From NCBI RefSeq assembly GCF_030253575.1, contig NC_080558.1, forward strand, positions 1,126,001 to 1,190,000: a stretch of 64,000 nucleotides of DNA, given 5' to 3'. Shown piece after piece: positions 53,166 through 64,000 of the stretch; the stretch's first letter is position 1, and every line of letters begins with the position of its first letter. The position numbers were made by a program, and so were the translations under genes. The notes below the pieces were generated by a model. That model did no database searches and was not told the DNA's origin. It saw only the letters and a list, made by a program, of their open reading frames with translations. This stretch comes from Rhododendron vialii. Taxonomy: Eukaryota; Streptophyta; Magnoliopsida; Ericales; Ericaceae.

Positions 53166-54505
53166 TAATTGGGGAGCTTCCATTGTATTGGCAACTGGTT
53201 TCATCGAGTATTCTTAAAAGATTTGTGATGGTTTTATGGTTGACTTTTCAAGATTATTAAGTTTTATTTAGTGACATCAAACTGATAATAAAAGAAAGGA
53301 TGGTGTCATTGACAATGAGGATGAATGGTGATGAAAATGACATGATGGAATAATGCAGGAAAGAGTAAATTTCGAGATCAGTTGATTTGGATTATAGCGA
53401 TTCGTTGGAAGCTTGCTTTAAAAAAGAAAATTTCGAATCAGTCGATTCAGATTATAGCGACTCGTTGAATACCGATGTTCGAGGTGTGCCACGGGCATGC
53501 GCTGGTAGATAAATAAACAAGAGAAAACCATGAAACTAACATCAGAATTGAGATTAAATTCCATACGCGTGCAGCGAAAAACATGGGGGCCGGGTTTACC
53601 CATATCCAATCAACAATTGACAAAATCATTTATTCAATAAAAACATTAAGAAATCCGTAATTATTGTTTATGCTGCACTGCATAGAATTGACTCACCCCT
53701 TTATTTACACTGCACGCGTATAGAATATAATTCTAATTCTAAATAATTAAGCTTGGTATAACACCAAATAATAGGCTTTTCACAGGAGAAGATACGGGGG
53801 AAGTGGCTTCCTAATTTCAGTGGAATGTTCATTAATTTGTGAGGTGGTGGAGACAGCTCAACTAAATGACCGATTAAAAAATGACTGATTATTCATTCTA
53901 CTTTCTCATATTACAATGGATTCCATGAGTCACAATCTTAGTTTCAAAACGAAAAAATGAATCACCATCTTTATTTTTGTAGTTGCGGAGGACCCATTCA
54001 AGCAAGGTTACTTTGAATTTGAGATTTGCATAAGCTATTTGAGATTTGCATAAGCTGATACGGGCACTCTAAGCATCAAACGAGGAATATTAGCAACAAA
54101 TCGGTGGCTAATGATTAGGCTGGCTGCTTTAATTTCATTGATTTGTTATTTTTTGAGCTGACATACAAGATTATTGCGGCTTCATTTCATTGCTTAGGGC
54201 ATATTCGGTATTCCTCACCATCAAACAAATAACCAAACAAGCCAAATCGTAATTAAAGTCAAAGAAGAAAGTGCAAATCCTCACACCCTTCCAAAATAAC
54301 CAAAGTATACAATGAACTCGAGCATGGTAGCTTTGGGCTGTTAATTTTGAGCAAGAGAAATGATATCAACTTGACTCAAAAGGTTCTGGCATTTGAAGAT
54401 CACAGCTAAAGGATAACTACAAAAGCATTTTGAATCCCACTATAAGAACTAACCACAAAAGCAGTTTGGGTTGAAACTTTACACTCGTAAGCTGCGAACT
54501 ATGAG
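53166..54505. other. Intergenic, 3' flank of the MATH/NOT2 gene
   Basis: Two small direct repeats: 53364-53405 against 53428-53469 (gattatagcga-tcgttg), and tatttgagatttgcataagc twice at 54019-54060. No gene supported. Confidence 0.5.
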
Positions 54506-57500
54506 TTAATGTTGAGGTAGGGTTGGCCTTTCTTCCAGCATGTCATATTGAACAAGCAAATTATCCTGCAAAAAACAAGAAGTACGCCAAATTCAGTGTT
54601 GCAAAGGCTTTGACAAAAATGAACAAACAGATAACCAAACCAAACTGAGCCTTAAGTCCCAATCAATTTGGGTCGGCTACAAGAATTCACCGTCTCTATT
54701 GAGTTGTGTAGAAGGCATCAGGTTTCGTGGTACAAAAAATCATAATCAATCGATTCAACAGGTGCAAACAAATCTTTACCTTGTTGGTTGTTTCCCAAGT
54801 GCTTGGGTCAAAACAGATATAAGATCCTCCCTCGCAAGTGTTAGTCTTCACAAGCGGTTCCTTGTTGTCAACCCTTGTTAACCATAGCCGGAGCTCTCTG
54901 TGATAAAACCAACCTCTGTTGTATCTGCAACAAAAAATATAAAATAAAATAAAATAAAAAAGGAAAAAAGAAGTAACAGGGATCTTAGCAATTTAAAATC
55001 CCATACCGGTTAGCAAAGACTGAATAAATTATCTACTTCAAGCACTAACAAGATTTTTCAAAATGCATCACATCGATAGTCAATGCTTTACAAATTGCAG
55101 TTTGTGGTATCCAAGAAGCAGCAGTAAAACTGTAAAAGAAAATGCACACAAATTGGTACAACAGATGCTAGGGCTGAGAGCATACAGTTCATTTGCAGCA
55201 TATAGTTGAGCTTCGTCGTTTGGCATGCTGCACGATAAAATTAGAAGTAGGCATCAGTTTAAAATGACAAGACCCTTAAAAGTTTATAGAAACCCAATTT
55301 ACAGGCATACCTGAAAAAAACATAAAACAAAGTGTCCATTGAAAACTTCAGAAAATACGATTCCTGCAAACAATTAAAAAACCTAGCGAGCATGAGAAGG
55401 CTAACAAGAGAAGCACACTAAAATCAAGAGCGCGCGCACAGAGAGAGAGAGAGAGAGAGAGCAACTTACGCTTAAGGCAGGTGGTTGTTTAGCATGATAG
55501 CATTGTGGTACAGTGAACTCTGGGTCACCCATAGCAGGCTCATCAGACCAAGGGGAACCAAATGTCTCGCTAAGATTTTTGGTTGAGTCCAAGTTCAACC
55601 CCCGTGTTGTCAAATCAATTCCAAGTGCAAGAGATCTCAAATCAGGATCCCTAATTCTACTTAACAAACCAAGAAAACCAAAAGAGTCCGAAGCAGCTTG
55701 TGCAGACTGCATAGACTTCACTCCCTGATCAGTGTATGACTGATTTAAACCAGACCTTTGCTGCATCTGAAACTGGGATTGGTTTTGATGCTGCTGGTCA
55801 TATGACACCATACCAGAAACCGTATTCGGAGAGTTAAGCAGTCTTAATCCTATGCCTGGTGGTCCACTGGTCTGGAGTAATAACAAATAGACACTTGAAA
55901 TTCCACAGACAATTCGACAGACGATACAGACAAATTTTACAAGATAAATGCCAAACCAGATGGCCTAGATGTAAATTTTGTTTCTTTAGGATTCGACATT
56001 TTCAAATTATTAATAGCGTCAAAACTTTCTTCTCATCTTACAAAAGAAACTCCTGTTCCACAAGCACCAATTGATTGGAACAAAAAAGCTCCAATGTCGT
56101 TACAACCAAGTGGTGTAGAAATGTTTAGTTCCAGGTTTAGGAATTTATAACTCCTTCATGGGATTTAATAAAGAGGCCCCTATAATAAGACCTGGCAAGG
56201 AGACCTTCTGCCGGTGCTAAAGTGGATGGCAGAAGGATTTTGGATCAGGTAAAGGAATTTCTTTAGAATGAAGGGCAGTTTTGAAAGCAGAGCTTGAAAA
56301 TAGCAAATAAACAAAAGAACAGTAGCGACCAAGAGGAATCCATACAACCCTTGCATCATTAAAAAACCATTTCACTTAGCAGATAGACAAACCTGTGAAT
56401 GGTAGCTTGAATGAGACGATTGCAACATATCTGAAGGACGTGAAGGACGTGATCAGAAAAGTAACAAACATGCTTCTCAGAGGACATAAGATGGTACATA
56501 TAATATCACATCAATCAGTGTGGTTTTACACACAAATAAGCAATTCCAATTTCCATCTGACTAATTTATTTCAAGCATCAGCAAACTTGGAAGGGAATAA
56601 AGGAAAGAAAGAAGAGTTAACCTTGATGTAGCTTTTTATTTTCTTCCCATAGCTTTTTATTCTCTTCCAGTAGCTTTTCATTTTCTTGGCAGGCTCGTTT
56701 GTCCTGCTCTCTTGCATTTTCATATGACTTCCTCATTTCAACGTTAACAGCTTCCATTTTAGCTGCCATTTGTTCGAGTGCACTCTGTACAACAATTAAA
56801 GAAAAAAATCAATCAGAAAAAGCAGTGCATTTGAAAGTGAGCAACTGAGACAATATGGTTGTCACCTTATGATTTACATTTGTTTGAAAGCGCGCGTCCT
56901 TGAACTGTTTATTTTCCCTACTTCTGAGATCCTTCAAGGTTTTGATCTCAATACCGAACTGTTTATTTTCCCTGCTTCTGAGATCCTTCAAGGTATTGAT
57001 CTCAATACCGAACTGTTTATTTTCCCTACTTCTGAGATCCTTCAAGGTATTGATCTCAATACCTAACACTACAATTCTATTGGAGGCCTCTTCAAGCTTA
57101 TTTCTCAAATCTTCTATTTTAGATCCAGCCTGACAAAATAAGATAAAAAGAAAAAGATCACGATAATGCCACGAAAGGACACGATTCTGACATTGTTACC
57201 CTCAAATACAATATACAGAAATCCAATAGGATATTTCACGTGCAAACTGACAAATGTCTTACATTGGACTGTTCCTGTGGTAGATCTACCAAATCACGAG
57301 ATGGAACATCACAGCCATAGTGAGATTCCAAAACCTAGCAAAGGGAAATCCAATGAGAGTAAAGGATATTTGAGAGACAAAATAAGATAAAAGGAAAAAA
57401 AAGATAGTCGGTAAGAAAAAGATGACAAAAATAAGGTCTGCTAATAACGTTGGAAACCCTAATTCACGAAACTCTATTCCTCGATCTGGTATGATATAGT

Positions 57501-60500
57501 TCGATCTCCTGCTTGCTTTGCTACTGGTAGTCCCTCTAATAAGGTCAATCTGATTGATAATCTGGAACGTGTTACTATTGTATCGTCTCGGAATGAAGGT
57601 TCTACGCAGGATCTGAGTTCTCCTCCTCAGGTTGCTCATAATATGGATGGTAAGAAGAAAGGTAAGGGTGGTAGCTGGTAACCAATTTTTAATGACTAAG
57701 ATTGGTTCCTGGAATATAAGGGGACTCAATGACCCCTTGAAGCAAAAGGAGGTATGCTCCTTTGTTAGAGTAAATCATCTTTCTCTATTTGGTATTGTTG
57801 AGGCAAAAATTAGGTTTAGCAATATGCCTAGTGTTACTGCTAGATGTTTCCCTGTTAATTGGTAGCATGTTCATAATGTTGGTTCCCTTCCTGTGGCTAG
57901 AATTTTGGTGGGATGGGATCCATTGGGATCCATCCAAACTCTAAGTATCTGTGGTTTCTTGCTGCTTGCGTGTACTATATTTGGAAAGAGCGCAATGGAA
58001 GGATCTTCCAACAGGTCGGGCATGATTCTACTTCAGTGGTGAGATTGACTCTAGAGGAGGTTAACGCAAGTATGAGCTCCTGGAGGAATGTTAGAACTGT
58101 ACAAATATTGTTTTGATTCAAGAGTGGGGTTTAAGTGTTGATCACCTATGTAAAGCATAGGCTGCTCTCTGTTTCTGTATAGTTCTTTTTTCCTTGTGTT
58201 TTGTTTTCTTCTACAGCTAGGGTATGTCCTCGTGTAGTGAGATATCCTTCTTTCAAGGGTTTCCCCTTGTTGTTTGGGCTTGGTCCCGTTTATAAAAGAA
58301 CCCCGTTCCCAAAAAAAATAAAAAAAATGACAAATATAATCGCGAAATCCTACAAAACAAACAAAGAAATACTTTTGGATAGTATGATACTAGCGTTGTG
58401 CCCGTTCGATGCACAGGGCAAAAAATGATCGCATTGGTGTTTTTTCCTACTCCGTGTATCGAACGGGCACAACACTAGTTGATATCGCGTGTTCAATGCA
58501 TGAACGTAACTCTTATATCTACTGTTATGAATTAAACAAACAAAAACAAAAAAGTATAGTTTTATTTATTTAATAAAAACTGATTTTTACAATTTTCAAA
58601 CAGAAGCATTGGTTCACTAAACAAAAAACAATAAAAGCAATTCTGGTATAGTCAGATAAGAAAGGAAAGAAATTGGGGAAAGCACCTTGGTAATGCTAGT
58701 GGAACAAAAACGGATTCTGATAAATAAAGGGAGAGCACCCTTTGGTGTCACCCCAAAAATGAAGGTGTATGGATTTTTCCTATACCGAATTTTTTATGGT
58801 GCATTAAACTACCCGTGGACAGAAATTAAAATCATTGATCTTTAATAAAGAATTGAATCAAAACAAAGTAGGGAGAAACCTTACATGTGCAGCCTCATCG
58901 GCATCATTCGTGTCATCAACATCATTATCGTCGTCGGCATCGGCATCCTCAGCCTGGAAAACAGTTTACCACAAAATAAGGACTCAGCTGAAACAAACAA
59001 ATTTAAAAAGATACTAAGGTAATAAGTCCATAAGCTTACAACAGAATCTGCAGGGTTTTCCTTTGATTCCTGAGAAAATCAAATCCAGATGTTAATGAAA
59101 GACAGAAAATGCAGAATTAATATTCACCCAGTACCTATGTGAACATTGAACACAATTACAATAACAACTATGAGGATTAAAATTATGGGAGGAGGAAAAG
59201 TGAGGAAAAGTGGGGAGAAGTTGCATGAGAAGAGTTTAAAACTTTAAATAGTGGAAGAGAAAAAGTGGGGAGAATGAGGAAGTGGGGAGAGTGTGGACGT
59301 GGGTGGTTGGGTTTTTTTGTTTATGTTTTGTTTCCAGGTTTTTCTGTTCATAACTGTCCTCTGAGTATTGAATGTGGACGTGGGGTTTTTTCCGTTTAGC
59401 CAATGGGTGGGACAGGACGTGGGGTTATTTTTGTTTTTGTTATTTTTGTTATTGTTTTTAATTGTTTCGCCTTTGGGTGGAACACGTGTAGAGCGGGGGC
59501 TTTTTTCTGTTTAAAAAGAAATAGAAAATTCAGGAAATAAGGAATGGGGGTTTGGAGGTTATTGAGGGCTCAATACATTTCTATAGGATATTGATAGATC
59601 TCAAAGAAAAATACAATATAACAGAAATCAACGTGATCAACTACCTCGGGAACCAAAGTGACCAAGTCAGGTGGTGGTAATTCACAGCCATCCTGAGATT
59701 CCAAAACCTAGCAAAGGGAATTCAAAGAGTAAAGGATATGTGAGAGACAAAATAAGATCAAAGATGACAAAAATATAATCATGAAATCTTACAAAGAAAT
59801 CTAGATTCAAACCTCAGCAGAATGTTTAACTCGAATACAACATAAAATCATAGCCGCCCCGTCAATAACGTATCCCTCATCTACCTCCAGCATTGATGCC
59901 TTCATCACCCAAAGGGGCCCTTCCATTGCATTCCAAAGCTTTTTCTTCCCCGCGATGCTAAGATCATCATTCCCAATATGCACCACACCCAAACCAAACT
60001 CGAGTATGAGCCGTTCGGCCATGATATGCCCATCAGGATCATCAAACTTAAGCTCTAACCCGACGTCTCCATGTCGAATACATATGGCTGCATCAATTTA
60101 TCGTTAGGACAAAACAAGCCAAATAATTTACAAAATGTCCAAAATCCAAATCAACAACTTACCTATCCAAAATTTTCTCCCATCCAAGAAGAAACACGGG
60201 CTGGTCATCTCGTATTTCTTTAAAACATCTACGAAATCTGAGAAATTTTCCATTGTCCACAGTAAAACCTCACAACCCCCCATCCAGTCCACCCCTTTCT
60301 TAATCTCCTCAATCGGAAAACCAATATCCCTTATCGCATTCTCACCTCTCAACAAATCTTCATTTAACATAGTTACATTGACGGTTAACACGAGTTTATT
60401 ATCCACTAATATTCCCGAAGATGGATCGTAAACTCTGGATTTATCTATAAAATCGCCCCAACCGAATGCCTTCGAGAAATTTGAAAAACGACCCTGCAAA

Positions 60501-61275
60501 CGCTTACAAACATTGCTAGAATCACCGTGTGTGAACTTATTAGAACCCCCTTTCCTACTTTTCTTCTTCATAACACTCTTCTTCACAGGCACCTTTCTTT
60601 TCCCAATTGAAACACTAAAAGATACAAAAACTGAGACATTTGGATTGTCCTCATCCACCTTCTCCAAAAAAATGGAAAGGTGTGATGACGAAGACACCCC
60701 AACTCTATTATTATTCACCACCAAGTGGAAGAACTTATTAGAAATCTGAAAGATGTCGGATGTCTGGCTGTCAACAGATTTGGAAACTTGAACTTCCAAC
60801 GTGTGAACACCTTTAAAAGAGTCTTCAATTTCCTCTACCTCCTCTCTTTGCTTACCTATACCAATTCAAATAATTTTCACTATAATCAAATTGATATTTA
60901 TTCATCATCAGAAAAATGTGCAAAAAAAAGCCCCCATAATTTCAGAAAAAAATGAACTACAATAACGGTAGGAGTATAAGCATCTTGAAACTCAATACGA
61001 TCGTTATTAATAATGGTAGCAGACTCCAGAATATCAAGCAACTTCATACGACCAGAAGAATTACAAACTGAAGACTTGGTTCCATAAGCCCTAGGAATTA
61101 CAGGGCTAGAGTCAAGAACTAAGATAGGAATAGTACAACAATGTAACAAAGCATCAGCTAGTAATTCAGACCTCCGTATACTAGGAAACCCTAATTTCAA
61201 AGAAGAGGTAGAAGAAAACAACCTTAGAGGAGGAAAAAGAGAATTAAAGTCATTACCAGAAGCAGACGAAGCCAT
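54506..61275 (-). CDS. MATH-MATH-coiled coil-NOT2 chimeric protein (predicted)
   Basis: Fifteen exons: 60967-61275, 60163-60850, 59813-60087, 59645-59707, 59040-59069, 58885-58953, 57263-57334, 56866-57129, 56622-56784, 56393-56430, 55470-55871, 55311-55363, 55186-55227, 54780-54924, 54506-54565. They total 2673 nt, 890 residues, all in phase. Residues 1-103 are an unrecognised, Ser-rich leader. MATH/TRAF-like domain 1 is about 120-275 (HLSIFLEKVDEDN, GWGDFI). Domain 2 is about 295-424 (LLWTMENFSDFVD). Acidic exon 456-478 and coiled coil 503-644 follow. From about 738 comes a full NOT2/VIP2-type domain (LALGIDLTT, FGSPWSDEPA, MPNDEAQLYAANELYNRGWF), which in CCR4-NOT joins NOT1/NOT3 for mRNA decay and transcription. 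VIP2 normally has a long Q-rich N-terminus; here MATH and coiled coil replace it. The exon 1/2 junction is tentative, and exon 9/10 decides fusion versus two genes. Confidence 0.6.
56902..57063 (-). repeat. Three tandem 54-bp repeats in the coiled-coil exon
   Basis: Copies 57010-57063, 56956-57009 and 56902-56955 are nearly identical and in frame. Each encodes 18 residues, GIEINTLKDLRSRENKQF, with Asn changed to Lys in the third. The very high identity suggests recent expansion. Confidence 0.95.
57435..58326 (+). mobile_element. Internally deleted LINE in an intron, with target duplication
   Basis: Inserted in the intron between exons 6 and 7. Target duplication atgacaaaaataa (57422-57434) against atgacaaatataa (58327-58339). 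It keeps the very start of the ORF2 endonuclease (KIGSWNIRGLNDPLKQKEV), then jumps to the ORF2 C-terminus (LWFLAACVYYIWKERNGRIF) and a 3' UTR with an A-rich tail. The central endonuclease and reverse transcriptase are gone. The element is opposite in sense to its host gene. Confidence 0.85.
58389..58480. mobile_element. Inverted Helitron-type termini
   Basis: Arms actagcgttgtgcccgttcg (58389) and cgaacgggcacaacactagt (ending 58480) are a 25-bp inverted pair around 42 bp. Each outer end reads CTAG-T, like the 3' end of a Helitron. It lies in the same intron as the LINE. Confidence 0.55.
59070..59644. other. Intron of the MATH gene, purine-rich
   Basis: Between exons 5 and 4. A G/A-rich block (aaaagtgaggaaaagtgggg) is followed by repeated ggacgtgggg words. 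No gene or clear transposon. Confidence 0.5.
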
Positions 61276-61546
61276 CCAGCGAGAGAATAAGAAGATCGGA
61301 GTGAAAAAAGCGGCAGCAGAATCAGCGAGCAAGCAAACGATCCCCGCCAAATCGCCCTCTGTCTCACTTCGTCGATTGTTCTGGGTGGAATGAACGAAAA
61401 CTAATTATTGGGAAAAAAGAAAGAAATACGAAAATGTCCCTTTATAATTTATATACAGGTGTTCTAAATCTAAACTTACTTCACTTTTTGCAACTTATTT
61501 TTTTAAAATAAGTTTAGATTGGTTGTTCTTCTAAACTTATTATATA

Positions 61547-61600
61547 CTAGGTGTATGCCGGCGTGCTCGCACGAGGATTTCGTGCCCATGAGCTTCTTTT
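61547..61600 (-). mobile_element. Helitron-type 3' end on the minus strand
   Basis: Minus-strand reading gives a GTGC-GA-GCAC hairpin, then GCCGGCATACACCTAG and T. The matching 5' TC end was not found, so only the terminus is claimed. Confidence 0.5.
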
Positions 61601-62111
61601 TTGGTGAATAAATTGGCATGATATGAAATAACCAAACTGGAATAATTGGAGGGAGAACTGTGGGCAAAAGTTATTTACATAAATTTACAAATGCTTAATA
61701 ATTCCAAAGTTTTGAAGCAAAAGATTTGTCTGGTGAATAGACAACGCTGCAAATCACCCACACCAAAAGATTTGCTTTGTTGTCTATTGGTAATAGCTGA
61801 AGCAAAAGATTTGTTTATATGCTAGATGATGCTATCACATTTAAAATAGACATTTGCAAATCATACACACCAAAAAAGGTAACGGAGCGAAGAAGAGAAA
61901 TTAATAAAAATACCCCATAAAAAGGATGTGAAAGAAAATTAATACAAATTAACTATGTTAAACATTGCCCGGAGGAATAGAACACATACAGTTTGCAGCC
62001 AGTTGTTACAACTGGTGGCAAACAACAGCCCTGCATTAAGAATCTCCATCCATGATCCACATACCTATTTCTTCTAGCCGTTTCTGAACTAAATTCATTT
62101 CCATCTCCATC

Positions 62112-62276
62112 TTAAAAGGACCAATTAACCATCATCTTTCCATCCCCCAAAGTGGTTTGATTGAGATAAGTAGTATTGAGGTCCACGCCAAAGTTCATCT
62201 CATCAATACCCTTAAAATTCACACCTCTCTGTTCTAGTACTTTGGCCACTACAAAGCCAAAGTTTCTGCCATCCAT
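62112..62276 (-). CDS. Unrecognised 54-residue ORF, possible terminal exon
   Basis: Starts MDGRNFGFVVAKVLEQRG and ends MMVNWSF with a TAA. A CAG acceptor-like site a few bases upstream of its ATG suggests it could be the last exon of a larger minus-strand gene. I found no in-phase partner. Composition looks coding, but family and function are unknown. Confidence 0.3.
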   Translation of the reverse strand: MDGRNFGFVVAKVLEQRGVNFKGIDEMNFGVDLNTTYLNQTTLGDGKMMVNWSF

Positions 62277-62962
62277 TGAACTGATGCATTGTCAAGGTAA
62301 AGAAAATGCCAGCATGACTATAGTATTAAGGCGGGTTAGGTGAGTGGGAAATCAAGAGTCAAACCGTCCAAAATGAGAGTTGATTGTCTGGTTGTCTCCA
62401 TTGTCAAATTCCCAGGGCATTTGAAAACTGCGAGGAGAATTGCCCGGGCAATTTTGCTCAGTTTGATAACAGAAAGTATGAATGTTATTGTAGGACGATT
62501 TAGGAAAGTGGTAAATCTTCAAAGCTTCATTTTGAAGCAAACTTCAAATGGGTATTCCCTTAACCTAGTAGTTCGATGTATGTCGCCGAGTCAGAGAGTT
62601 CCATTGGAAAGCATCCATGGGACAATAGCCGAATCTTTTATTAGTATTGTCAATTGGACTTTCTACTGGGAAATTTGACATCTCAACAAATCGATTCAAA
62701 TGTGTAACTGAAATTCATACGATGATACTTGACGCCAAGTTAAACACAAAAGAGTAGCTCTCTCATGTAAAAACAACCGTAACCACCCAAAAAGTTAAAT
62801 TCAGAATTCACAAATTCAAATGCATACACAACCAAATCAAAAATAAGAGAATGGCAAACACTCAATATAGCCGAAAACGTAAGCAGTTGAAATAGCTACT
62901 TTGATTATTGTGCTTTCAAATGAATCTTTATCATCAATTTTTTGTATTGTATGCACGACCTT

Positions 62963-63210
62963 CTTGTTGGAAGAACCTTGTATTTTTCTAACCATGCAAA
63001 GAAAACCATTCAAACATTTCAACGAACATGCAAAGTGCTAATGCTACATAACTACATTCACTCTGTAGAAAAGAGATAGCAAAAGTTTCTTGTGGGAAGA
63101 ATCTTGTATTTTTCTGACCATGCAAAGAAAACCATTCAAACATTTCATCAAACATGTAAAGTGCTACCGCTACATAACTACTTTTACTTTGTGGAAAAGA
63201 GATAGCAGAA
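62963..63210. repeat. Tandem duplication, period 126 bp
   Basis: Copies 62963-63088 and 63089-63210 share ttgtatttttct, accatgcaaagaaaaccatt, caaacatttca and ctacataactac with few changes. Confidence 0.9.
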
Positions 63211-64000
63211 GTGGGATAGAGCTGGTCTAATATTATTTTGCATTCTCATTCACCTCTTTTCTTTTCTTTTTTAATCTTTATCGGCCAAATCGCCCACCAG
63301 TGGACTCCAAACCAGCCTTCTAAAGCACCAGCATGGTGAACTACACTTGATGTCGTTCCAGAAAGCACATCACCATCGAAAACATGATTAGGGGGAAACA
63401 TTCTCTGAACTACGTAGAACCGTTCAATCAACTGAGCATATAATAGAATATCTATACCCTTCACCGTAGCTACCAATTGGCTCAAAATCCCCAATTCCAG
63501 TTAACCCTAACCCTAGCCCTAATTCGAATTCCAAACAATTGAATGAACAAGTTCTAAACAATCGATTTCAGTTTAGCCACAACCCTAATCTGAGAAAAAT
63601 CGGAGCAATGGAGAGAGAGAGAGACAGAGAGAGAGACAGAGACCTTGTCGGCGGAGTGAAGGCGCTAACGGAGGTGGCGGTTGTCGGCGGTCGCGGTGGT
63701 GGTTGTGGTGGTCTGGTCGGCGGTGGCGGACGCAATGGTGGTGTTCGTTGGTGGGGTCGTCGTCGTCCTCCTCCTCCTCTCTCTCTCTTCGTTTAGAACC
63801 AGAGACCAACGCTTTTGATTTTAGGTCTCTCTCTCTCTCTTTTTGTGTGAACGAAGGAAGCAGTGGAATGGGAGACGTGGCTTGAGGACCGGAGGGCAAT
63901 AGGGCAAAATCAAAGGGCAAATTGATCCAAATTGAAAAATGTCCACCCTTTCAATGTTGTTTTATTAACAGGTTAGAAAAATGTCCAAACCCTTTCAATG
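63211..64000. other. Right edge: possible gene start with triplet and GA repeats
   Basis: A minus-strand frame from the ATG at 63401 (MFPPNHVFDGDVLSGTTSS) runs to about 63246 and may be a first coding exon; no family is recognised. Upstream, 63606-63642 is GA-rich and 63670-63790 is rich in ggtgg/gtcg triplets, as in a plant leader or promoter. 63890-64000 holds a tandem atgtccacccttt/atgtccaaaccc block. Confidence 0.3.

Noticed and set aside
62340-62678. 112-codon open frame on the plus strand
   Set aside because: Begins with GTG, has no recognisable domain, and lacks splice or promoter context.
63585-63920. Minus-strand frame rich in Arg, Glu and Pro
   Set aside because: Produced by GA and triplet repeats. 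No domain.

Overview
This window is nuclear DNA of a flowering plant, most likely a eudicot. The genes are split by many short AT-rich GT-AG introns. Gene families include plant-type ISWI, CASP-like, class 3 lipase and MATH/coiled-coil. The gaps hold LTR and non-LTR retrotransposons, Stowaway-like, PIF-like and foldback MITEs, Helitron-type ends and (GA)n tracts. I cannot name the species. No organellar, bacterial or CRISPR features were seen.

Layout. 1-1863: dispersed or segmental repeat and 3' flank. 1864-9761 (-): complete 24-exon ISWI ATPase (CHR11/CHR17 type). 9762-15295: TATA box, then MITEs, a palindromic element and two LINE tails. 15296-20785 (+): complete 10-exon secreted class 3 lipase. 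21500-25456 (-): a three-exon gene for an unrecognised 62-residue protein, preceded by a separate 100-residue ORF. 24564-25019: PIF/Harbinger-type MITE. 25.7-28.0 kb: tandem repeats and LINE remnants. 28086-28514 (-): small protein with an N-myristoylation/palmitoylation start. 29409-30838 (-): two-exon bHLH factor; its intron repeat recurs at the left edge of the window.

33.8-49.4 kb is a tandem segmental duplication. Unit 1 (about 33787-43200) carries a dead CASP-like gene with two frameshifts and a young Ty3/Gypsy element (37276-40979) in intron 2. Unit 2 (about 44459-49376) carries the intact three-exon CASP-like gene (46128-48554). Further right are a minisatellite, a 612-bp Helitron-like element and a small two-helix membrane protein (52037-52273).

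54506-61275 (-) is the most unusual locus. Fifteen phase-compatible exons predict one 890-residue protein with two MATH/TRAF-like domains, an acidic linker, a coiled coil with three 18-residue repeats, and a C-terminal CCR4-NOT NOT2/VIP2-type domain. Whether this is one transcript or two genes turns on one splice junction (donor at 56621, acceptor at 56431); retaining that intron gives an immediate stop. The gene also shows an internal exon-plus-intron duplication, with a LINE in one copy and the matching empty site in the other.

The genes do not form a pathway. They are independent loci for chromatin remodelling, lipid hydrolysis, transcription, membrane scaffolding and a putative mRNA-decay or adaptor chimera. 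All exon coordinates were read by eye from splice motifs and frame continuity.
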